A stretch of DNA of 64,000 bases from Azoarcus sp. CIB (GTDB lineage: Bacteria > Pseudomonadota > Gammaproteobacteria > Burkholderiales > Rhodocyclaceae), in assembly GCF_001190925.1 (NCBI RefSeq), contig NZ_CP011072.1, positions 3,162,001-3,226,000 of the forward strand, given 5' to 3'. Numbering within the stretch: position 1 is the stretch's first letter; every line of letters begins with the position of its first letter. Both the position numbers and the translations under genes were made by a program. The notes below the pieces were generated by a model, which was given only the letters and a program-made list of their open reading frames with translations, did no database searches and was not told the origin of the DNA. Positions 57,394-64,000 of this stretch are shown in pieces.

Positions 57394-58884
57394 TCAGGCA
57401 GCGGCCGCCGCGTGGCGCTCGTGCAGCGAACGCAGCCGGCCGCGCTGCAGCTTGCCGGTCGGCGTCAGCGGCAGCGCATCGAGCCAATGGACCCAGCGCG
57501 GGCGCCGGTGGCCCGGCAATGCGGCGATGCCTTCCTCCAGCCGCTGGCGTGCCACGGTCCAGCTGCCAGGCGCCGCGACGACGAGCACCGCCAGCGCCGT
57601 CAGGCCGTCGGCCGAATCGACGCCGACCGCCGCGATCTGATGCAGGGCCTCGCCGCAATGCGCCGCCAGCGCCTGCTCGACCCACAGCGTGCTGACCCAC
57701 TGACCGGCAATCTTCAGCATGTCGTCGTTGCGGCCCGCGTATTCCAGGGAACCGTCAGCGTGGCGCAGGAACATGTCGCCGGGCGAGAACCAGCCGTTGT
57801 CGAAATCGACCTGCGCGTCGGGCCGCTTCCAGTAACCGACCGCGACCGTGGTGTGACGCACCCAGATCCGCTGCGGCAGCTCCGCATCGACGTCCGGATT
57901 GAAGCGCACCTCGGTCAGCGGCGTCGGGCGCATCACGCCCGAGTCGTCGTCGCTGTAGAGCATCAGGCACAGCGTCTCGGAGGTGCCATAGCCGCTGATG
58001 AGCCCGCAGCCGGTCTGCTCGCGCCAGCCTTGGCGTATCGCGAGCGGCAGCGCCTCGCCGGCCGACACGAAATGGCGGATGCCGCGATCGGCCAGCCGCG
58101 CCGCGACGCCGGTCTGCAGCATCTTGTTGTACAGCGTCGGCACGCTGAAGAGCAGCGTCGGACGATGCTTCGCGACCATCTCCTCGACGCGCTCGGCCGT
58201 CGGCCATTCGCGGTCCAGGATCACCGTCGCCCCCGCGCGCAGCCCGGCGAACAGGCTGTTGCCGAGCGCATAGGCGAAGAACAGCTTGGACGTTGCATAC
58301 AGCCGGTCCGCGGACGTCAGACCGGCGAGATTACAGGCGAAGGAATGCGCATTGACGACGACGCGCTGAACATGGATCACGCCCTTGGGCGTGCCCGTGG
58401 TGCCGGAGGTGCCGATCCACAGGGCCGGCGCCTCGGCATCGAGTTGCAGGGGTTCGATCCCTTCCGCACGTGCGAGCGCCTGCGCCCAGTCACGGTCCGC
58501 AACGCCGCCGCCGACCACCGCGGGAGCCCCGGGAAGCGTCGCGACCAGCCCTTGCAGGTCCGCTGCCTGCTCCGGCTCGCACCATACGAAGCGCGCCTCG
58601 CATTCCTTCAGGATCGGCGTCAGCTCGGCCATCGACAGCCGCGGATTGACGCCGATGACCACGCCGCCGGCCCAGATCGCGCCGAGATAAGCCTCGGCCC
58701 AGTCGTCGCTGTCGGGCGCGAACACGACCACGCGCTCGCCCGGTGCCAGTCCCAGCGCCTGCCACGCGCCCGCCGCGCGACGCACGCGCTCCCGCAGTTC
58801 CGCATAGCTCACGCGCCGCTCGTCGCATTCGATGGCTGTCGCGGCATCCGCGCCAGCCGACAGCAGGATCTCAGCAGCATTCAT
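57394..58884 (-). CDS. Benzoate-CoA ligase-type AMP-forming ligase
   Basis: 496 residues, ANL superfamily. It has IGTSGTTGTPKGVIHVQR, the benzoate-CoA-ligase-like AYALGNSLFAGLRAGATV and SAGEALP, then GYGTSETLCLMLYSD and YAGRNDDMLKIAGQWV. It activates an aromatic acid to its CoA thioester. Benzoate or 4-hydroxybenzoate is the expected substrate given the transporter and the p-cresol genes. It starts at 58884 with few bases before it that resemble a ribosome site (GAGAAGTGCGA). It is divergent from AOR. Confidence 0.85.
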   Translation of the reverse strand: MNAAEILLSAGADAATAIECDERRVSYAELRERVRRAAGAWQALGLAPGERVVVFAPDSDDWAEAYLGAIWAGGVVIGVNPRLSMAELTPILKECEARFVWCEPEQAADLQGLVATLPGAPAVVGGGVADRDWAQALARAEGIEPLQLDAEAPALWIGTSGTTGTPKGVIHVQRVVVNAHSFACNLAGLTSADRLYATSKLFFAYALGNSLFAGLRAGATVILDREWPTAERVEEMVAKHRPTLLFSVPTLYNKMLQTGVAARLADRGIRHFVSAGEALPLAIRQGWREQTGCGLISGYGTSETLCLMLYSDDDSGVMRPTPLTEVRFNPDVDAELPQRIWVRHTTVAVGYWKRPDAQVDFDNGWFSPGDMFLRHADGSLEYAGRNDDMLKIAGQWVSTLWVEQALAAHCGEALHQIAAVGVDSADGLTALAVLVVAAPGSWTVARQRLEEGIAALPGHRRPRWVHWLDALPLTPTGKLQRGRLRSLHERHAAAAA

Positions 58885-59282
58885 TCGCACTTCTCCACAT
58901 TGAGGCGGATTTCCCCGAGAGAAACCCGTGTAGCCGTCCGGTGAATCGGGGTGCGCCGAAGGGCGACCGAATCGTTCCGCACAATAGGCCCGGGCGATGA
59001 CCGGAACAATACGCGGCAACGCCTTTCTGCATCGCATTTGATGGAAGTCAAATTATTTCGCGGTTCACGAAAACTCCGCAGGCGACGATTTTCCGCCACC
59101 ACCGGCGCCGCATCCCCCGCCGTTCCTGACAGTGGCGGCAAATCCACTGACGCAGCCGCAAATCCCGCCCCGATCATCGCGCGCATCCCGCGCCCTTGCA
59201 TAACCCCACCCGCTTTTTTGTTTGACTTCAAACTGTTTTATTGCAACACTACATCCAACCATCAGGACAACAGGAGACGGCA
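58885..59282. other. 398-base divergent gap between the ligase and AOR
   Basis: No gene is recognised here. Before the AOR ATG stand GTTTGA-CT-TCAAAC (59220-59233), a T-rich patch, and the AOR leader with GGAGACGG. No FNR box or sigma54 promoter of consensus form is seen. The middle part is GC-rich and without clear structure. Confidence 0.6.
59220..59233. promoter_or_regulatory. GTTTGA-CT-TCAAAC inverted repeat upstream of AOR
   Basis: Same 6-base arms as in the pchC leader (45177-45190); it ends 49 bases before the AOR ATG. It may be an operator. Confidence 0.4.
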
Positions 59283-61607
59283 ATGGGGATCAGGGACAAG
59301 GTCGAACAACTGTGCGCACGCATGCACGACACGCCGCAATACGATACGCAGGGTGCCGTGCTGTTCGTCGACCTCGAGAAGCGCGAAACGCAGCGCAAGT
59401 ACCTGCCGCTCGACGTGCTGCGCACCTACCTCGGCGGACGCGGCGCTAATATGTACCTGCTCTACAACCTGCTGCAGGACGGACGCGAAGCGCTCGACCC
59501 CGAAGTCCCCCTGATCTTCGGCGCCGGCACCCTCACCGGCGACATGCCGGCCGCCACCCGCGGCAACTTCACCAGCCGCTCGCCCGAGAGCGACGCGATC
59601 CTCGACACCAACGGCGGCGACTACTTCCCCTCCTTCGTCAAGCGCCACGGCTACGACCACATCGTGCTGTACGGCCTGGCGCCGCAATGGACGCTGCTGC
59701 GCATCGCGCATGAAGAAGTGCAGTTCATCGACGCGACGCCCTACGTCGGTCTCGACAACCTCGACCTGCCCGGTGCGATCGAGCGCGACTTCGAATGCAC
59801 CGAACGCAAGGACATGGCGCTCGCCCGCATCACCACCGCCGGGGAGAACCTCGCGCTGTGCAGCGGCATCATGGGCGGCATCAAGGCGATCTGGGCGCGC
59901 GGCGGCGGCGGCGCGAAGATGGGTTCGCTGCACCTGAAGGCCATCATGGTGCACGGCAAGCCCGACGATGCGCCGAAGGTGGCCGAACTCAAGGCGCACA
60001 ACAAGGTGATCGGCAAGAAGATCACCTCGACCTCGGTGATCAAGAACGCGCTCAAGCAGGTCGGCACGCCCTTCCTGTACAAGCCCTCGCGCGTGCTCGG
60101 CGCACTCGGCACGCTGAACAACCAGAAGACGGACTGGTATCCGACGCTGGACGCCGACAACTTCGACCCCTACCGCCCCGGCATGGACGGGTGCTTCAAG
60201 TGCCCGGTGCATTGCCGCAACCTCAACGACATGACCCCCGAAGGCAAGGGTGGCTGGGGCTCGGCCGCGCTCAAGGGCCTGAAGGGCAACGCCAGCTATG
60301 ACAAGGCCCAGGCCGACGTCGAACACGGCAAGCAGCGCACCTACAACGGCATCCACAACGACGGCAAGTTCGACCAGTACGACAAGGGCGACGGCCCCGA
60401 ATACGTCACCGTCGGCAAGTTCGGTCCGATGATCGGCCTGAAGGAGCCGGAGCACATCCTGCGCCTCAACAACATCCTCAACGACCTCGGCCTCGACTCG
60501 GCTTCGACCGGCAGCGCGATCTCGTGGGCGATGGAGCTGTGGCAGCGCGGCATCATCAACGCGAGCCACACTGGCGGGCTGGACCTGTCGTGGGGCAACT
60601 ACGAGACGGTCGAGAAGCTGCTGTTCATGACGGCGAAACGCGAAGGCTTCGGCGATACCATCGCCGACTCCGCACGCGCCGTCGAGCGCGGCAAGTATCC
60701 GCCCGAAGCCTTGGACTACCGCATGGCGGTGAAGGGCCTGTTCCAGTCCGACCCGCACGACGCCCGCATCCTCAAGGCCTTCGCGCTGGGCCTGTCGGTC
60801 GCCACGCGCGGCATGGACCACCTGCGCAACCGCGTCACGCTCGAGATCAACGCCCGCATCAACGACGACGCCGCGTTCAAGACCGAGCTCTACGGCGGCA
60901 CCGTCGCGGCCGAACCAAACCGCTACGAAGGCAAGGAATTCGCCGTACGCCGCTGCGAGAACACCTTCGCCGTCGGCGACTCAGTGGGCATGTGTCGCTT
61001 CAACACCAAGCTGTTCAACTCGCCGACGACGCCGGACTGCGGCGACTTCGCCACCCAGCTTTCGACCGCGACCGCGCACGAATTCACCGGCGAGCAGCTG
61101 AACGAGATCGGCCGCAACATCACCGGCCTGGAGCGCATGATCAACTTCCGCCTCGGCCTGCGCGGCAAGGATGACACCCTGCCGAAACGCTGGTTCGAGG
61201 AACAGATCGAGGTCGGCCCCTTCAAGGGCGAGAAGGTCGACCGCAAGGAGTTCGAAGCGATGAAGGCGCGCTTCTACGAAGTCACCGGCCTCAACGCCGA
61301 AGGCGTGCCCAAGGCCGACTGGCACGAACAGCTCGCCGGCGCCACCACCGGCTTCGCCGTGCGCGTCGAACTGCCGCACCCGCTGCCCGGTGCGCCGGAA
61401 AAGGCGATCGTCATCGACGAACCCGTCGCCAACGTCGTCGCGCTGCGCGACGCCCTGGCCCGCCGCCTGCCCGAAGCCCGCGAGGCGCTCAACGACCACT
61501 CGTGGAACGTCGCGGTCAACGGCCACATGGTCCTGGCGGGCGAGCGCGAGACCGCCCTGCACCACGGCGACCGCGTGGCCTTCGTGCCGATCATCGCCGG
61601 GGGCTGA
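59283..61607 (+). CDS. Aldehyde:ferredoxin oxidoreductase fused to a MoaD/ThiS-like domain
   Basis: 774 residues. Residues 1 to about 685 are an AOR-family protein (tungsten- or molybdenum-pterin): GGRGANMYLLYNLLQDG near residue 50, GAGTLTGDMPAATRGNFTSRSPES, the [4Fe-4S] cysteines C304, C307, C311 (CFKCPVHC) and C571 (VGMCRFN). The spacing C311-C571 is wider than in Pyrococcus AOR because of a Gly/Lys/Asp-rich insert at about residues 320-375. Residues about 693-774 form a MoaD/ThiS-like beta-grasp domain ending AFVPIIAGG, the Gly-Gly tail used for thiocarboxylation. No separate AorA or AorC partner gene is in the window. The aldehyde substrate is unknown. Confidence 0.85.
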   Translation: MGIRDKVEQLCARMHDTPQYDTQGAVLFVDLEKRETQRKYLPLDVLRTYLGGRGANMYLLYNLLQDGREALDPEVPLIFGAGTLTGDMPAATRGNFTSRSPESDAILDTNGGDYFPSFVKRHGYDHIVLYGLAPQWTLLRIAHEEVQFIDATPYVGLDNLDLPGAIERDFECTERKDMALARITTAGENLALCSGIMGGIKAIWARGGGGAKMGSLHLKAIMVHGKPDDAPKVAELKAHNKVIGKKITSTSVIKNALKQVGTPFLYKPSRVLGALGTLNNQKTDWYPTLDADNFDPYRPGMDGCFKCPVHCRNLNDMTPEGKGGWGSAALKGLKGNASYDKAQADVEHGKQRTYNGIHNDGKFDQYDKGDGPEYVTVGKFGPMIGLKEPEHILRLNNILNDLGLDSASTGSAISWAMELWQRGIINASHTGGLDLSWGNYETVEKLLFMTAKREGFGDTIADSARAVERGKYPPEALDYRMAVKGLFQSDPHDARILKAFALGLSVATRGMDHLRNRVTLEINARINDDAAFKTELYGGTVAAEPNRYEGKEFAVRRCENTFAVGDSVGMCRFNTKLFNSPTTPDCGDFATQLSTATAHEFTGEQLNEIGRNITGLERMINFRLGLRGKDDTLPKRWFEEQIEVGPFKGEKVDRKEFEAMKARFYEVTGLNAEGVPKADWHEQLAGATTGFAVRVELPHPLPGAPEKAIVIDEPVANVVALRDALARRLPEAREALNDHSWNVAVNGHMVLAGERETALHHGDRVAFVPIIAGG

Positions 61608-61654
61608 CGAAGGCAGAACGGACGGGGAGCCCCCTCCCCATCCGCGCAGCACGA

Positions 61655-61695
61655 AATGCAAACGGCGGACGATCACCTCGTCCGCCGTTTGCATT
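61655..61695. terminator. Bidirectional terminator-like hairpin
   Basis: A perfect 17-base stem AATGCAAACGGCGGACG / CGTCCGCCGTTTGCATT with a seven-base loop lies between the convergent AOR and efflux channel genes. It is among the strongest inverted repeats in the window. Confidence 0.8.
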
Positions 61696-61720
61696 CACGG
61701 GGTACTTCAGCGCGACCTTT

Positions 61721-63115
61721 CTACTGCCAGCCCCCGCCCAGCGCCTTGTACAGCGCGATGCGGTTGGCGGCGTCGGACTGGCGCACGGCGATCAGGTCCA
61801 GCTCGGCGACGTACAGGCTGCGTTGCGCATCGAGCAGGCCGAAGTAGCTGTCGATGCCCGCCTTGTAGCGCGCCTCCGAAAGCTTGAAGCTCGCCTCGGT
61901 CGCCTCCACCAACTTGCGCCGCGCGTCGAGCTGCTCGGCCAGCGTCGCGCGGTCGGCCAGCGCATCGGCCACTTCGCGGAACGCCGACTGGATCGCCTTC
62001 TCGTACTGCGCCACCACGATCTCCCGCTGCACCTTCGTCGCCTCCAGATTCGCCGTGAGCCGCCCGGCCTCGAAGATCGGCAGCGAAATCTGCGGCACGA
62101 AGCTCCACGTCCCCGATCCCGCCTCGAACAATCCGTCCAGCGTGCTGCTCGCGGTGCCCGCCGCAGCGGTCAGCGTGATGCGCGGGAAGAAGGCCGCGCG
62201 CGCCGCACCAATGCTGGCATTCGCCGCACCCAGCTGACGCTCCGTCTGCAGGATATCCGGACGGCGCGTCAGCACCTCCGACGGCACGCCCGCCGGCAGC
62301 TCCGCCACCGACGTGATCGAGTCAGTCAAGCCTTGCGGCAGCAACCCGACCGGAACCTCCGCGCCGACCACCAACGCCAGCGCATTCCGGTCCTGCGCGA
62401 CGAGCGACGTGTAGCGTGCCGCATCGGCGCGTGCCCCTTCGAGCAGCGTCTGCGCCTGGCGCAGATCCACCGCCGAGGTCGCCCCCACATCGAAACTGCG
62501 CTTCGTCAGCTCATAGGACTTCTGCCGCGTCGCCAGCGTGTTGTTCGCCAGCGTCTGCCGCTCGCGATCCGCCGCGAGCCGCAGCCACGCATCGGCGACT
62601 TCCGCGACGAGGCTGATCTGCGCGCTGCGCCGCGCCTCTTCGCTGCCGAGGTACTGCTCCAGCGCCTGCTCGTTCAGGCTGCGGATGCGGCCGAAGAAAT
62701 CCAGCTCATAAGCCGAGAAGCCCACCGTCGCGCTGTATTGCCGCGTCGTGCCCGCTTCGCCGGTGCGGCTCAGGTCGGCGGGCAGGCGCTGTGCAGTCTG
62801 CCCGCCGCTCGCCGCGATCGACGGGAACAGGTCCGCGCGCTGGATGCCGTACTGCGCCCGCGCACGCTCGATGTTGAGTGCGGCGATGCGCAGGTCGCGA
62901 TTGTTCGCGAGCGCCAGCTCGACGAGTTCGCGCAGGCGCGCGTCGGCGAAATAGGCGCGCCATGCCGGCGCCTCGCTTGCGCTCGCGGCGCTCGCGGGCG
63001 CATCCGGGAACGCGGCCGGCACCGGCGCGGCCGGACGTTCATAGGCGGGAATCAGCGAGCAGGCCCCCGCCAGCGTGGCGGCCATCGCGACGACCAGGGT
63101 ACGCAATCGAGTCAT
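61721..63115 (-). CDS. RND efflux outer-membrane lipoprotein (NodT/OprM type)
   Basis: 464 residues. The lipoprotein signal has lipobox LAGAC near residue 19, followed by two OEP domains (ANNRDLRIAALNIERARAQYGIQRADLFPSI; RRPDILQTERQLGAANASIGAARAAFFPRI). It completes a tripartite RND pump with the permease upstream. The ATG at 63115 overlaps the permease stop (ATGA). A hairpin terminator follows its stop. Confidence 0.92.
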   Translation of the reverse strand: MTRLRTLVVAMAATLAGACSLIPAYERPAAPVPAAFPDAPASAASASEAPAWRAYFADARLRELVELALANNRDLRIAALNIERARAQYGIQRADLFPSIAASGGQTAQRLPADLSRTGEAGTTRQYSATVGFSAYELDFFGRIRSLNEQALEQYLGSEEARRSAQISLVAEVADAWLRLAADRERQTLANNTLATRQKSYELTKRSFDVGATSAVDLRQAQTLLEGARADAARYTSLVAQDRNALALVVGAEVPVGLLPQGLTDSITSVAELPAGVPSEVLTRRPDILQTERQLGAANASIGAARAAFFPRITLTAAAGTASSTLDGLFEAGSGTWSFVPQISLPIFEAGRLTANLEATKVQREIVVAQYEKAIQSAFREVADALADRATLAEQLDARRKLVEATEASFKLSEARYKAGIDSYFGLLDAQRSLYVAELDLIAVRQSDAANRIALYKALGGGWQ

Positions 63116-64000
63116 CACTTTGCCTCCTGCACTGCCGGCGCATCGACCGCGGACACCTCGTTCTGCGGATTGCTCTTGAAGATGCGCTTGATCACGACGT
63201 AGAACAGCGGAATGAAGAAGATGCCCAGCACGGTCGCCGCAATCGTGCCGCCGAGCACGCCGGTGCCGATCGCGTTCTGGCTGCCCGCGCCCGCCCCCTT
63301 GGCAATCGCCAGCGGCAGCACGCCGAGGCCGAACGCCAGAGAGGTCATCAGGATAGGCCGCAGCCGCATGCGCACGGCCTCCAGCGTCGCGGTGATCAGG
63401 TCCTTGCCCTCCTTCTCCATCTGCGCCTTCGCAAACTCCACGATCAGGATCGCGTTCTTCGCCGACAGGCCGATCGTGGCCAGCAGGCCGACCTGGAAAT
63501 ACACGTCGTTCGACAAGCCGCGTCCGGTCGCCGCCAGGATCGCACCCAGCACCCCGAGCGGCACCACCAGCATCACCGCGAAGGGCACCGACCAGCTCTC
63601 GTACAATGCCGCAAGGCACAGGAACACCACCAGCAGCGACAGCGCATAGAGGGCCGGCGCCTGCGCCCCGGAACGGCGCTCCTCGTACGAGGTGCCGGTC
63701 CATTCGTAGCCGATCCCCGCCGGCAGCTTGGCCATGATCTCCTCGACCGCAGCCATCGCGTCACCCGAGGACAGCCCAGGCGCCGCCTGGCCGAGGAGCT
63801 CGATCGACGGCTGGCCGTTGTAACGCTCGAGACGCGGCGATCCATACACCCAGCGCGCCGTCGTGAAGGCCGCGAGCGGCACCATCTCGCCCTGCTTGTT
63901 GCGCACGTACCACTTGCCGAGATCCTCCGGCGTCATCCGCGCCGGTGCGTCGGCCTGCAGATACACCCGCTTGATGCGGCCACGATCGATGAAGTCGTTT
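63115..64000 (-). CDS. RND efflux permease, AcrB/MexB type (partial)
   Basis: About 295 C-terminal residues; the rest lies beyond the right edge. Visible are [19 protein letters not shown] (the AcrB porter region), the membrane segments [20 protein letters not shown] and [40 protein letters not shown], and the end [19 protein letters not shown]. It exports drugs or solvents driven by protons. The adaptor gene would lie further to the right. Confidence 0.93.
   Translation of the reverse strand, partial: NDFIDRGRIKRVYLQADAPARMTPEDLGKWYVRNKQGEMVPLAAFTTARWVYGSPRLERYNGQPSIELLGQAAPGLSSGDAMAAVEEIMAKLPAGIGYEWTGTSYEERRSGAQAPALYALSLLVVFLCLAALYESWSVPFAVMLVVPLGVLGAILAATGRGLSNDVYFQVGLLATIGLSAKNAILIVEFAKAQMEKEGKDLITATLEAVRMRLRPILMTSLAFGLGVLPLAIAKGAGAGSQNAIGTGVLGGTIAATVLGIFFIPLFYVVIKRIFKSNPQNEVSAVDAPAVQEAK

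Noticed and set aside
59220-59233. FNR box before the AOR gene
   Set aside because: TTGA-N2-TCAA has the wrong spacing for FNR, which needs TTGAT-N4-ATCAA. It is listed only as an inverted repeat.

Overview
The window is GC-rich chromosomal DNA of a betaproteobacterium. The best match is a denitrifying aromatic degrader of the Aromatoleum/Azoarcus/Thauera group (Rhodocyclales). It carries a complete anaerobic phenylacetate module (pad) with its Mo enzyme, an anaerobic p-cresol module (p-cresol methylhydroxylase), a 2-oxoacid:ferredoxin oxidoreductase, a tungsten-type aldehyde oxidoreductase, and a typical betaproteobacterial housekeeping block (mltG-tmk-holB-pilZ-tatD).

Layout. 1-12.1 kb is mostly housekeeping: a partial ABC permease, M20 amidohydrolase, HDAC-like hydrolase, ankyrin protein, tatD-pilZ-holB-tmk-mltG, ygfZ, NRDE protein, an L,D-transpeptidase/GNAT fusion, tadA and a PEP-CTERM protein. 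12.1-26.1 kb is one long minus-strand block, fdhD-padBCD-padEFGHI-padJ, followed by an unusual acyl-CoA ligase-like protein and a thioesterase. It is divergent from a paaX-type regulator, and the shared intergenic region holds a perfect FNR-type box and a GATACA/TGTATC inverted repeat. The pathway read is phenylacetate to phenylacetyl-CoA (PadJ), to phenylglyoxylate (PadBCD), to benzoyl-CoA (PadEFGHI). 27.4-34 kb holds an EmrAB/NodT-type efflux operon with a TetR repressor, a universal-stress-protein remnant, and an MFS/MarR pair. 34.2-37.7 kb is korA-korB-ferredoxin, divergent from a MarR gene. 37.7-40.3 kb holds small unrelated genes.

40.3-45.4 kb is the p-cresol operon on the minus strand: pchC-(pchX-like)-pchF-aldehyde dehydrogenase-outer-membrane SphA protein. 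A sigma54-type promoter and upstream TGTCTG/CAGACA palindromes precede it. 45.44-51.78 kb is an integron: a full-length integrase with a LexA-like box, an attI-like core, and an array of cassettes (HEPN-like protein, WD40 propeller protein, RDD protein, two membrane proteins) separated by attC-like hairpins. A frameshifted IS1182-type element lies against the first attC. The integron sits exactly between the p-cresol operon and the genes that probably control it, a sigma54 response regulator and a XylR_N/V4R sensor kinase (52.2-55.8 kb). Next come an aromatic-acid MFS transporter and a benzoate-CoA-ligase-type enzyme. 59.3-61.6 kb encodes an aldehyde:ferredoxin oxidoreductase with a MoaD/ThiS-like domain fused at its C-terminus, ending in Gly-Gly. 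The window closes with an RND efflux system cut by the right edge.

The observations I rate highest are the AOR-MoaD fusion, the integron lodged inside the p-cresol regulon with an HEPN-like first cassette, and the FNR/operator layout of the pad promoter. No tRNA, rRNA or CRISPR array was recognised. All calls are from reading the sequence; no database search was run.
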